Origin: Bacteroidota bacterium
GTDB taxonomy: Bacteria; Bacteroidota; Bacteroidia; AKYH767-A; 2013-40CM-41-45
DNA: 64,000 nt
Direction of reading: 5' to 3'
Assembly: GCA_016720655.1 (NCBI GenBank)
Contig: JADKKE010000007.1
Location: 62,001 to 126,000, forward strand
Part shown: piece by piece, positions 39,553 to 47,016 of the stretch
Layout: the number at the start of each line of letters is the position of its first letter
Position numbering within the stretch: position 1 is the first letter of the stretch
The notes under the pieces: generated by a model
The model's input: the letters and a program-made list of their open reading frames with translations, nothing else
Told to the model about the DNA's origin: nothing
Database searches by the model: none
Made by a program: the position numbers and the translations under genes

Positions 39553-40551
39553 ATGAAAAAAATTCGCGTTGCTATCAATGGTTTTGGCCGAATAGGTCGA
39601 ATGACAGCCAGAATATTAATGAAGAAACAAAATATCGAATTGGTTGCTATTAATGACCTGACCGACAATCATACACTGGCACATTTATTTAAATACGATT
39701 CCATTCATCGACGCTTTGATGGAGAAGTTTCTTCGGATGAAAAGCATTTAATCATCAACGGAATTAAAATTCAAAGTCTGGCGGAGAGAGATCCTTTGAA
39801 ACTCCCCTGGAAAGCATTGAACATTGATGTTGTTCTCGAGTGTACCGGTATTTTCACTGATAAGGCCGGAGCTACTTTGCATCTGACTGCAGGGGCAAGA
39901 AAGGTAATTTTGTCTGCACCGGCAAAAGGGAAAGAACAGGTAAAAACAATTGTACTTGGAGTGAATGATGATCAGATTACGGCAGAAGACACCATTCTTT
40001 CAAATGCATCTTGCACAACCAACAATGCCGCGCCAATGCTTAAAATTCTTGACGAGCTCTGGGGAATTGAATCCGCATTTGTGACCACAATTCATGCTTA
40101 TACAGGAGATCAAAATATTCATGATGGTCCGCACAAAGATTTACGCCGTGCAAGAGCAGCAGCAGTATCAATAATACCTACGACAACCGGTGCAGCCAAA
40201 GCGTTGGGAGATGTACTTCCCCATCTGCAAGGCAAGTTGGGTGGAGCAGGAGTGAGGGTTCCAACACCGGATGGTTCACTCACAGACGTAACCTGCATTT
40301 TGAAGGCTCATCCGTCAATGGAAGAAATAAATGCAGCATTTAAAAATGCAAGCGAGACAAGCTTAAAAGGGATTTTAGAATACACGAGTGATCCGATTGT
40401 GTCAATTGATATTGTCGGCAATCCGGCCTCCTGCATTTTTGATTCTTTATTAACCACTGTCCTTGGTCCAATGGTGAAGATCGTAGGCTGGTATGATAAT
40501 GAAATGGGATACAGCACTCGTTTGGCTGAGCTTGTTCAAAAGATTGGGTGA
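39553..40551 (+). CDS. gapA: Glyceraldehyde-3-phosphate dehydrogenase, phosphorylating
   Basis: 332 residues from the ATG at 39553 (MKKIRVAINGFGRIGRM). An upstream in-frame ATG at 39499 would add 18 unrelated residues. INGFGRIGR binds NAD, SNASCTTN holds the catalytic Cys154, and the closing WYDNEMGYSTRLAEL is intact. The role is glycolysis/gluconeogenesis in the cytoplasm. Confidence 0.96.
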   Translation: MKKIRVAINGFGRIGRMTARILMKKQNIELVAINDLTDNHTLAHLFKYDSIHRRFDGEVSSDEKHLIINGIKIQSLAERDPLKLPWKALNIDVVLECTGIFTDKAGATLHLTAGARKVILSAPAKGKEQVKTIVLGVNDDQITAEDTILSNASCTTNNAAPMLKILDELWGIESAFVTTIHAYTGDQNIHDGPHKDLRRARAAAVSIIPTTTGAAKALGDVLPHLQGKLGGAGVRVPTPDGSLTDVTCILKAHPSMEEINAAFKNASETSLKGILEYTSDPIVSIDIVGNPASCIFDSLLTTVLGPMVKIVGWYDNEMGYSTRLAELVQKIG

Positions 40552-40975
40552 AAAACAGACTTTTGTCAGGTATAGCGTTTCTTCTCAAAAAACATATAAA
40601 TAACTTATTATAAACATTTTATGATACACTTTCGGTTTAATTGAAATTTTTTCAATTTTCCATGCCTAAATTTTTTTCTCTGTTGAATTGTGATTTTGAT
40701 AAATTATTTTGGTCGAAAAACGAGTCCGAAGGCTGTAAAAACGTTGATTTTCTATTTTTTTCAGAATAAAATAAATTTAACGTACATTAACTAATAATAT
40801 CCGGCTAGAATCGTTTCTTTGATCAGGAAATACGAATGGATATTTCGCAAATTCCATGGTTTTCTGCCAATGCGGCTTTAAAAGAACCATGGTATAGTAC
40901 TTGAAAACTTCATCTGCGAAACATTTTAGAAGTGTTTCTTGTTGTTTAAAATTGAATTTAATTAATCTAAAGAAA
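40552..40975. other. AT-rich intergenic region after gapA
   Basis: About 420 bp without a gene I can support. It is rich in A/T runs, with TTTTTTTC- and TTTTCAGAATAAAA-like stretches near 40670-40770. I see no strong hairpin, tRNA or repeat. Confidence 0.5.
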
Positions 40976-41143
40976 ATGGTACGTCGCCCTAAAAGAAAGG
41001 CCAAAATTGTAAAACAGCCTGAACATGATGCAGCAACCCGCATCAAAGTTCAGCTCGATCATAAAACCATGATGGTAGTTCACTCGATGGCTGCATTTAA
41101 AATGTGGAAGAAGCGTTATCCGCTTGCACGAGTAATAGCCTGA
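40976..41143 (+). CDS. Small basic conserved-looking protein (55 residues)
   Basis: MVRRPKRKAKIVKQPEHDAATRIKVQLDHKTMMVV and on to KMWKKRYPLARVIA: 55 residues, strongly basic (about 15 Lys/Arg), no cysteine, no membrane segment. An in-frame ATG at 40901 would add 25 residues of different character. The terminator at 41181 follows. It is not ribosomal protein S21, which often sits near this tRNA cluster. A nucleic-acid- or ribosome-associated role would fit the charge but is a guess. Confidence 0.55.
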   Translation: MVRRPKRKAKIVKQPEHDAATRIKVQLDHKTMMVVHSMAAFKMWKKRYPLARVIA

Positions 41144-41180
41144 TTTGAGGTTTTTAGGATTTTGTCCAAGAATTCATTAG

Positions 41181-41210
41181 AAGGTTCCTCCTGAGGGGAA
41201 CCTTTTCTAT
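41181..41210 (+). terminator. Intrinsic terminator after the small basic protein gene
   Basis: AAGGTTCC (41181-41188) pairs with GGAACCTT (41197-41204) over an 8-nt loop and is followed by TTCTATTTT. Confidence 0.85.
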
Positions 41211-41322
41211 TTTCCTCAATTTGAAAATATTTTTCGCGAAAATTTGTATTTCCATTCAGCTTTTCTACATTTGCAATCCCTTTTTGGAGGGGTAGTGCAA
41301 TCGTTGAAATTTGATCAAAAAA

Positions 41323-41396
41323 GCCGATGTAGCTCAGTTGGCCAGAGCTACTGATTTGTAATCAGTGGGTCGGGGGTTCGAATCCCTCCATCGGCT
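41323..41396 (+). tRNA. tRNA-Thr (anticodon TGT)
   Basis: 74 nt. The acceptor stem GCCGATG/CATCGGC, D arm AGCTCAGTTGGCCAGAGCT, anticodon loop TTTGTAA and T arm GGGTTCGAATCCC are all intact. CCA is not encoded. First of four tRNAs before tuf. Confidence 0.95.
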
Positions 41397-41443
41397 CGAG
41401 TTCTTTGAAAAAAATAATGCTGGTTTGTATAAACCAATGAGAA

Positions 41444-41527
41444 GGGGAGATACCAGAGTGGCCAAATGGGACGGACTGTAAATCCGTTGCGCGAGCTTCG
41501 GAGGTTCGAATCCTCCTCTCCCCACCA
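41444..41527 (+). tRNA. tRNA-Tyr (anticodon GTA)
   Basis: 84 nt, class II with a long variable arm (GCGCGAGCTTC). The acceptor stem is GGGGAGA/TCTCCCC, the anticodon loop CTGTAAA. Unlike its neighbours it is followed by an encoded ACCA. Confidence 0.95.
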
Positions 41528-41618
41528 ACAAACCTCATCCAATGACGGATGGCGTATTTGGGGGTATTCTCAAAGGAAAATCTTCGGTTATCCACACCGA
41601 TAGACCAGATCCTTGCAA

Positions 41619-41691
41619 GCGGAAGTAGCTCATTTGGTAGAGCATCAGCCTTCCAAGCTGAGGGTGGCGGGTTCGAGCCCCGTCTTCCGCT
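41619..41691 (+). tRNA. tRNA-Gly (anticodon TCC)
   Basis: 73 nt. Acceptor stem GCGGAAG/CTTCCGC, anticodon loop CTTCCAA, T arm GGGTTCGAGCCCC. CCA is not encoded. Confidence 0.95.
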
Positions 41692-41759
41692 CTTGAATTG
41701 GGTTTGAAAAACCAAGGTAAAATTGAACAAGTTTTACCTATTGTTTTCAACTTAAACAA

Positions 41760-41832
41760 GCCAATGTAGCTCAGTTGGTAGAGCACATCCATGGTAAGGA
41801 TGAGGTCACCAGTTCGATCCTGGTCATTGGCT
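41760..41832 (+). tRNA. tRNA-Thr (anticodon GGT)
   Basis: 73 nt. Acceptor stem GCCAATG/CATTGGC, anticodon loop ATGGTAA, T arm CCAGTTCGATCCTGG. Its last 30 nt with one flanking base recur 81 bp downstream. Confidence 0.95.
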
Positions 41833-41884
41833 CAAAGCTGGGATCGGAGTAGATGAAAGGTTGAGCATCCCGGAGGTCCGGGAA

Positions 41885-41914
41885 GGTCACCAGTTCGATC
41901 CTGGTCATTGGCTC
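41885..41914 (+). repeat. Exact 30-nt copy of the tRNA-Thr(GGT) 3' end; probable decayed tRNA duplicate
   Basis: 41885-41914 is identical to 41804-41833, the T arm and 3' acceptor strand of tRNA-Thr(GGT). The sequence before it (41860-41884) keeps a D-arm-like GGTTGAGC and an arm CCCGG/CCGGG, but no matching 5' acceptor strand, so no working tRNA can fold. It fits a tandem tRNA duplication in decay. An attachment-site remnant is possible but no integrase or element is present. Confidence 0.7.
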
Positions 41915-42195
41915 TAGAGTTAGGATCGGCAGTTAAAAATTCGCTCTTTCCTTGAAACGGGAATAGAATTTTGATCTTGTACTTTGGCTTACAGTAAAAA
42001 AAATTGGGAGAATTTTCATTTGATTTCTGAATGAAAACATTCCCGTCAGGCTCCAAAAGGGCTTTTTATTATGGTTATTATTTGTTTGTCTTGTTCAGAC
42101 TGATCAGAGCTTCCCTCGCTCAGTTACGAATTGGTCGGACAATAAAACATACAATCACTTAATTCTAAATCATTAACCTCTAATACCTCATTGCG

Positions 42196-43383
42196 ATGGC
42201 AAAAGAAAAATTCGATCGTTCCAAACCTCATGTCAATATTGGAACAATTGGTCACGTTGACCACGGTAAAACTACCTTGACTGCAGCCATTACTACTGTT
42301 CTGGCTTCTAAAGGTCTTGCTGAATTACGTTCATTCGATTCGATTGATAACGCTCCGGAAGAAAAAGAGCGTGGTATCACGATTAACACTGCACACGTTG
42401 AATATGCTACGGCTAATCGCCACTATGCACACGTTGACTGTCCGGGTCACGCTGACTATGTAAAGAACATGGTAACAGGTGCTGCCCAAATGGATGGTGC
42501 AATCCTCGTTGTTGCTGCGACCGATGGTCCGATGCCACAAACACGTGAGCACATCCTTCTTGCTCGTCAGGTTGGTGTTCCTAAAATCGTTGTGTTCATG
42601 AATAAAGTGGACATGGTTGATGATCCGGAACTTCTTGACCTCGTTGAAATGGAAATCCGCGAACTTCTTAGTTTCTATGAGTTCGATGGTACAAACACTC
42701 CGGTTATCCGTGGTTCTGCTCTTGGTGGATTGAACAAAGATCCAAAATGGGTAGATGCAATCATGCAACTCATGGATGCTGTAGATACATTCATTCCGAT
42801 TCCTCCTCGTGATGTTGATAAGCCTTTCCTTATGCCTGTTGAAGATGTATTCTCGATCACTGGTCGTGGTACAGTTGCAACCGGTCGTATTGAGCGTGGT
42901 GTAATCAACTCCGGTGACGATGTTGAAATCATCGGAATGCAGGAAAAATCACTGAAGTCAACTGTAACAGGTGTGGAAATGTTCCGCAAAATCCTGGATC
43001 GTGGTGAAGCTGGTGATAACGTAGGATTACTCCTTCGTGGTATTGAAAAGAACGATATCCGTCGTGGTATGGTTGTCGCTAAGCCTGGTTCAATCACTCC
43101 ACATACTCTCTTCAAAGCTGAGATCTATGTGTTGAAGAAAGAAGAAGGTGGACGTCACACTCCATTCCACAACAAATACCGCCCACAATTCTATCTGCGT
43201 ACTACAGATGTAACAGGTGAAATCACACTTCCGGAAGGACGTGAAATGGTGATGCCTGGTGATAACGTAACTATCACTGTTGAATTGATTCAACCGGTAG
43301 CAATGGACAAAGGTCTTCGTTTCGCGATTCGCGAAGGTGGACGTACCGTTGGTGCAGGTCAGGTAATTGAAATTGTAAAATAA
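42196..43383 (+). CDS. tuf: Translation elongation factor Tu
   Basis: 395 residues. The GTPase motifs GHVDHGKT (19-26), DCPGHADY and NKVD are intact, as is the switch region RGITINTAHVEY. Domains 2 and 3 follow with normal length. It delivers aminoacyl-tRNA to the ribosome. The order tRNA-Thr, Tyr, Gly, Thr, tuf is the same as thrU-tyrU-glyT-thrT-tufB of E. coli. It is followed by its own hairpin and then tRNA-Trp. Confidence 0.98.
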   Translation: MAKEKFDRSKPHVNIGTIGHVDHGKTTLTAAITTVLASKGLAELRSFDSIDNAPEEKERGITINTAHVEYATANRHYAHVDCPGHADYVKNMVTGAAQMDGAILVVAATDGPMPQTREHILLARQVGVPKIVVFMNKVDMVDDPELLDLVEMEIRELLSFYEFDGTNTPVIRGSALGGLNKDPKWVDAIMQLMDAVDTFIPIPPRDVDKPFLMPVEDVFSITGRGTVATGRIERGVINSGDDVEIIGMQEKSLKSTVTGVEMFRKILDRGEAGDNVGLLLRGIEKNDIRRGMVVAKPGSITPHTLFKAEIYVLKKEEGGRHTPFHNKYRPQFYLRTTDVTGEITLPEGREMVMPGDNVTITVELIQPVAMDKGLRFAIREGGRTVGAGQVIEIVK

Positions 43384-43404
43384 ATCAATTGATTCTACAG
43401 GCTG

Positions 43405-43437
43405 ACAGCAGGTGATGGTAACATCTCCTGCTGTTTC
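43405..43437 (+). terminator. Hairpin after tuf
   Basis: A 13-bp stem with one mismatch (43405-43417 with 43422-43434) and a GTAA loop, followed by only TTTCCTG. The T run is weak, so partial read-through is plausible. Confidence 0.6.
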
Positions 43438-43537
43438 CTGTGAATACGAGGCGCATAGAAATAGGGTTTATAGACTGAAAAGGGCGATAGAATTTGTACT
43501 CTGGCAGAACAAATGAAATTCTCTCACAGCCGGCCAT

Positions 43538-43610
43538 ACGGGTGTAGCTCAATTGGTAGAGTAGCGGTCTCCAAAACCGTTGGCTGGGAGTTCGAGTCTC
43601 TCCACCCGTG
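43538..43610 (+). tRNA. tRNA-Trp (anticodon CCA)
   Basis: 73 nt. Acceptor stem ACGGGTG/CACCCGT, anticodon loop CTCCAAA, T arm GGAGTTCGAGTCTCT. Between tuf and secE, its usual place in many bacteria. Confidence 0.95.
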
Positions 43611-43699
43611 CTAAAGTGTAAAAACAGATTTCTTTCTCTCGATTGATAATCTGATAGTTTTTGTGGTGTTCACCCATAATACAAAACGAATAATCCAAC

Positions 43700-43894
43700 A
43701 TGAGCAAAATCTCTGCTTATATTAAAGAAAGCTACACCGAATTGGTCGACAAAGTAAGTTGGCCTAGCTGGGAAGAGCTCCAAAGTAGTGTGATCGTAGT
43801 CATGGTGGCGACTGCCATCATTGGTCTGCTGATCTTCGTGATGGACTTTGGTTTCCAGGCCGTCATGAACCTGTTCTATAAAATGATTGCCTAA
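43700..43894 (+). CDS. secE: Preprotein translocase subunit SecE
   Basis: 64 residues, the short single-helix form. YIKESYTELVDKVSWPSWEEL is the conserved amphipathic segment, followed by one transmembrane helix (VIVVMVATAIIGLLIFVMDFG). It clamps SecY in the inner-membrane translocon. nusG starts 12 bp after its stop. Confidence 0.96.
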   Translation: MSKISAYIKESYTELVDKVSWPSWEELQSSVIVVMVATAIIGLLIFVMDFGFQAVMNLFYKMIA

Positions 43895-43906
43895 TTCACC
43901 CAAGAA

Positions 43907-44470
43907 ATGTCCGAAGCACAACAGCAGAAAGAACTGGTGAGAAAATGGTATGTCGTACGTGCCATCAGCGGTAAGGAGAAGAAAGTAAAACAATATATCG
44001 AATCAGAAATCAACCGCCTGAAGTTGAACGATTACGTTGCGCAGGTATTGATTCCGACCGAGAAGTTTTACCAGATTCGGAATGGAAAAAAAGTAAGTAA
44101 AGAAAGAAATATTCTCCCCGGTTACGTCCTAATCGAGGCCGCACTCGTAGGGGAAATTCCACATATTATTGAAAATATCTCCGGGGTGATTTCATTTCTC
44201 GGAGCGAAAGGCGAAGCTCCTGCTCCTTTGCGTCAGTCTGAAGTAAACCGAATACTCGGCAAGATGGATGAACTGGCCGATAGCGAAGCAGTAATGAATG
44301 TACCTTTTGTAGTAGGAGAAACAGTAAAGGTGATTGATGGTCCATTCAACAGTTTCAGTGGAGTGATCGAAGAAATTAATGAAGAAAAGAAAAAGCTCAA
44401 AGTGATGGTGAAAATTTTCGGAAGAAAAACACCTCTTGAGTTGAGTTATATGCAAGTTGAAAAAGAGTAA
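43907..44470 (+). CDS. nusG: Transcription termination/antitermination factor NusG
   Basis: 187 residues. The NGN domain (KWYVVRAISGKEKKVKQYIE, ERNILPGYVLIEA) is followed by a KOW domain (VGETVKVIDGPFNSFSGVIEEI). It binds RNA polymerase and, through KOW, Rho or S10. It is in the standard secE-nusG-rplK order. Confidence 0.97.
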   Translation: MSEAQQQKELVRKWYVVRAISGKEKKVKQYIESEINRLKLNDYVAQVLIPTEKFYQIRNGKKVSKERNILPGYVLIEAALVGEIPHIIENISGVISFLGAKGEAPAPLRQSEVNRILGKMDELADSEAVMNVPFVVGETVKVIDGPFNSFSGVIEEINEEKKKLKVMVKIFGRKTPLELSYMQVEKE

Positions 44471-44552
44471 ATGAATCAATGGAATGACCGATGCTGCGTG
44501 AGCTTCCACTCGCAAGGCGGAAATTCTACTGAATCCAAACAAACAAAGAGCC

Positions 44553-44990
44553 ATGGCAAAAGAGATAAGCACATACATTAAATTACAGGTAAAAGGTGGT
44601 GCAGCAAATCCGGCACCTCCAATCGGACCGGCCCTCGGTGCAAAGGGTGTGAACATCATGGAATTCTGCAAGCAGTTCAATGCACGCACGCAGGATCAAC
44701 CCGGAAAAGTATTGCCCGTAGTTATTACGGTTTATACCGACAAATCTTTTGAATTCATAATCAAAACTCCACCGGCAGCAGTACAGTTGCTGGAGTTGGC
44801 GAAACTGAAAAGCGGTTCCAAAGAATCTAACCGTAACAAGGTTGGTTCGGTGAACTGGGATCAGGTGCGTCAGGTTGCTGAAATAAAAATGCCAGATCTT
44901 AACTGCTTTACAATTGAATCAGCAATGAGCATGGTAGCAGGAACAGCGCGCAGCATGGGTATCACCGTAGATGGTGATCGTCCTTTCTGA
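44553..44990 (+). CDS. rplK: 50S ribosomal protein L11
   Basis: 145 residues. ANPAPPIGPALGAKGVNIMEFC is the N-terminal signature, and DLNCFTIESAMSMVAGTARSMG ends the rRNA-binding domain. It forms part of the GTPase-associated centre. An 82-bp gap separates it from nusG. Confidence 0.98.
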   Translation: MAKEISTYIKLQVKGGAANPAPPIGPALGAKGVNIMEFCKQFNARTQDQPGKVLPVVITVYTDKSFEFIIKTPPAAVQLLELAKLKSGSKESNRNKVGSVNWDQVRQVAEIKMPDLNCFTIESAMSMVAGTARSMGITVDGDRPF

Positions 44991-45123
44991 GACGTTTGCA
45001 TTCATCCTGATACCTATCCGGTTGAAAAGATATCCTGAATCATCAGGTTCTTTATAGTCCAGATATTAACCGAAGGAGGGGGAGATCCCATCAATCCCGT
45101 TCGTACTTCAAAACTTAAATACA

Positions 45124-45816
45124 ATGGCAAAAATCAGTAAGAAAAGGAAACAAGTTCTGGGCAAAGTTGACCAGAGCAAGGTTTACAATTTGGCTGATGC
45201 TTCCAAAATTGTGAAGGATATTACCACCACAAAATTTGATGCATCTGTCGATCTTAGTATCCGTTTGGGAGTAGATCCCCGGAAAGCGAACCAGATGGTC
45301 CGCGGTGTCGTGACGCTTCCTCACGGAACCGGTAAAACCAAAAAGGTACTTGTACTCTGTACACCTGACAAAGAAGCTGAGGCGAAAGAAGCCGGAGCAG
45401 ACTACGTTGGACTGGATGAGTACATTCAGAAAATCGAGCAGGGCTGGACAGATATCGATGTCGTTATTACAATGCCGAGTGTGATGGGCAAAGTAGGGAA
45501 ACTCGGTAAAATCCTCGGTCCAAGAAACCTCATGCCAAACCCGAAAACCGGTACTGTTACTACCGATATCGCAAAGGCGGTGAATGAGGTGAAAGCCGGT
45601 AAGATCGACTTCAAAGTCGACAAGCAAGGCAGTATTCATGCTTCTATTGGAAAAGTATCTTTTGATGCAACCAAAATTGCGGATAATGCACACGAATTGC
45701 TTCACACGATTATCAAGTTGAAGCCTTCTTCTGCTAAAGGTACCTACCTGAAAAGTGTTTATTTGTCTAGTACGATGAGCCCTTCGGTTCAAATCGATAC
45801 GAAAACCTTATCGTAA
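45124..45816 (+). CDS. rplA: 50S ribosomal protein L1
   Basis: 230 residues. VDLSIRLGVDPRKANQMVRGVVTLPHGTGK and ILGPRNLMPNPKTGTVT are the conserved L1 blocks. L1 forms the mobile L1 stalk and in many bacteria represses its own operon. The 133-bp gap before it contains a purine-rich GAAGGAGGGGGAG stretch, but it lies 40 bp from the ATG, too far to be its Shine-Dalgarno. Confidence 0.98.
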   Translation: MAKISKKRKQVLGKVDQSKVYNLADASKIVKDITTTKFDASVDLSIRLGVDPRKANQMVRGVVTLPHGTGKTKKVLVLCTPDKEAEAKEAGADYVGLDEYIQKIEQGWTDIDVVITMPSVMGKVGKLGKILGPRNLMPNPKTGTVTTDIAKAVNEVKAGKIDFKVDKQGSIHASIGKVSFDATKIADNAHELLHTIIKLKPSSAKGTYLKSVYLSSTMSPSVQIDTKTLS

Positions 45817-45857
45817 TCCGGGAGATTTTCCGGTTAAACCTTAAACGTTAATCCATC

Positions 45858-46385
45858 ATGAAAAGAGAAGAAAAGGACGTGATCATTGGCGAGATCGCGG
45901 AACTCCTCACCAAATATCCGAATGTCTATATCACCGATACATCGGCACTCACTGTTGGTAAAACCAATCAGTTGCGTCGCTTGTGTTTTGCAAAAGGTGT
46001 AAAGATGCTCGTTGCCAAAAATTCATTGATTCAAAAAGCAATGGAGAAAAAAGATGCAGCTGCTTATGAAGGCATATTTTCTGCACTTTCTGGAACCAGC
46101 GCTTTGTTGTTCAGTGAAATCGGAAATGAACCGGCTAAACTCATCAAAGCATTCCGCAAGACTGGAAATGAAAAACCACTTTTGAAAGGTGCCTGGATTG
46201 ATACAGCTGTTTTCCTCGGCGACAATCAACTGGATACCCTTGCTACCATTAAATCCAAAAATGAATTGGTGGCAGACATTATCGCTTTGTTACAATCTCC
46301 TGCACGCAATGTTATTTCTGGTCTTCAAGCCAGTGGTGGCAAACTTGCAGGTATCATCAAAACACTTTCGGAACGGGCTGCATAA
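45858..46385 (+). CDS. rplJ: 50S ribosomal protein L10
   Basis: 175 residues. NVYITDTSALTVGKTNQLRRLCFAKGVKMLVAKNSLIQKAME is the rRNA-binding domain, and the C-terminal helix (NVISGLQASGGKLAGIIKTLSERA) binds the L7/L12 dimers. It lies 41 bp after rplA, so there is no room for a long leader of the E. coli type. Confidence 0.97.
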   Translation: MKREEKDVIIGEIAELLTKYPNVYITDTSALTVGKTNQLRRLCFAKGVKMLVAKNSLIQKAMEKKDAAAYEGIFSALSGTSALLFSEIGNEPAKLIKAFRKTGNEKPLLKGAWIDTAVFLGDNQLDTLATIKSKNELVADIIALLQSPARNVISGLQASGGKLAGIIKTLSERAA

Positions 46386-46496
46386 ACAGCTGCTGTACTC
46401 AGTTAGTGTCAGTAAAAGAATGCTTCCAAGAACAACATAATTCAATTTTAAATTAACCCTAACAAGAAATCTCTAACAATTAAAACCTCATAAAAA

Positions 46497-46874
46497 ATGG
46501 CAGATCTCAAAGCATTCGCTGAGCAGTTGGTCAACCTGACAGTGAAAGAAGTAAATGAACTCGCAAAGATCCTGAAGGATGAATATGGTATCGAGCCTGC
46601 AGCTGCTGCTGTAGCTGTAGCCGCTGCTGGCGGTGGTGATGGCGCTGCTGTTGCTGCTGAAAAATCAACTTTCGATGTGATCCTGAAAGCACCAGGTGGT
46701 GCAAAATTGAACATCGTTAAATTGGTGAAAGAAATCACTGGTCTCGGTTTGAAAGAAGCGAAAGACCTCGTTGATGGCGCACCAAAAGCAGTAAAAGAAG
46801 GCATTTCTAAAGAAGAAGCAAATGCTATTAAATCACAATTGGAAGAAGCAGGAGCTGAGATTGAACTTAAGTAA
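46497..46874 (+). CDS. rplL: 50S ribosomal protein L7/L12
   Basis: 125 residues. An N-terminal dimerisation helix, an alanine-rich hinge at about residues 35-52 (PAAAAVAVAAAGGGDGAAVA) and the conserved C-terminal factor-binding domain (VKEITGLGLKEAKDLVDGAPKAVKEG) are all normal. It precedes a strong hairpin. Confidence 0.98.
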   Translation: MADLKAFAEQLVNLTVKEVNELAKILKDEYGIEPAAAAVAVAAAGGGDGAAVAAEKSTFDVILKAPGGAKLNIVKLVKEITGLGLKEAKDLVDGAPKAVKEGISKEEANAIKSQLEEAGAEIELK

Positions 46875-46900
46875 GGAACCGGCTTCTGTCCGCGAGCAAT

Positions 46901-46949
46901 TATAGACCTTTCCCCGTCAAAAACGGGGATAGGTCTATATCCTTTTTTA
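46901..46949 (+). terminator. Strong intrinsic terminator or attenuator between rplL and rpoB
   Basis: A 17-bp stem with one T/T mismatch (46901-46917 with 46923-46939) and a 5-nt loop is followed by TATCCTTTTTT. It lies 26 bp after the rplL stop. No clear promoter is seen before rpoB, so it probably attenuates read-through, as at the same point in other bacteria. Confidence 0.85.
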
Positions 46950-47016
46950 ACAGGTGAAGGTTTCCGGAAACATTTCATCGTTAAAAATTCTAATTCACTT
47001 AATAAACCCCAGCACC

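Noticed and set aside
41334..41792. Several minus-strand frames over the tRNA cluster
   Set aside because: Their products read like back-translated tRNA sequence (GGFEPP, DSNLRSS), a known artefact.
41760..41914. Integrated element with att sites at tRNA-Thr
   Set aside because: The two copies are only 81 bp apart and there is no integrase or foreign gene between or beside them.
42061..42195. Promoter for tuf
   Set aside because: Only imperfect TAnnTTTG-like matches were seen and none had a suitably spaced TTG.
46954..47016. Upstream GTG start for rpoB
   Set aside because: Adds 21 residues unlike the family and sits immediately after the terminator; the GTG at 47017 gives the normal N-terminus.
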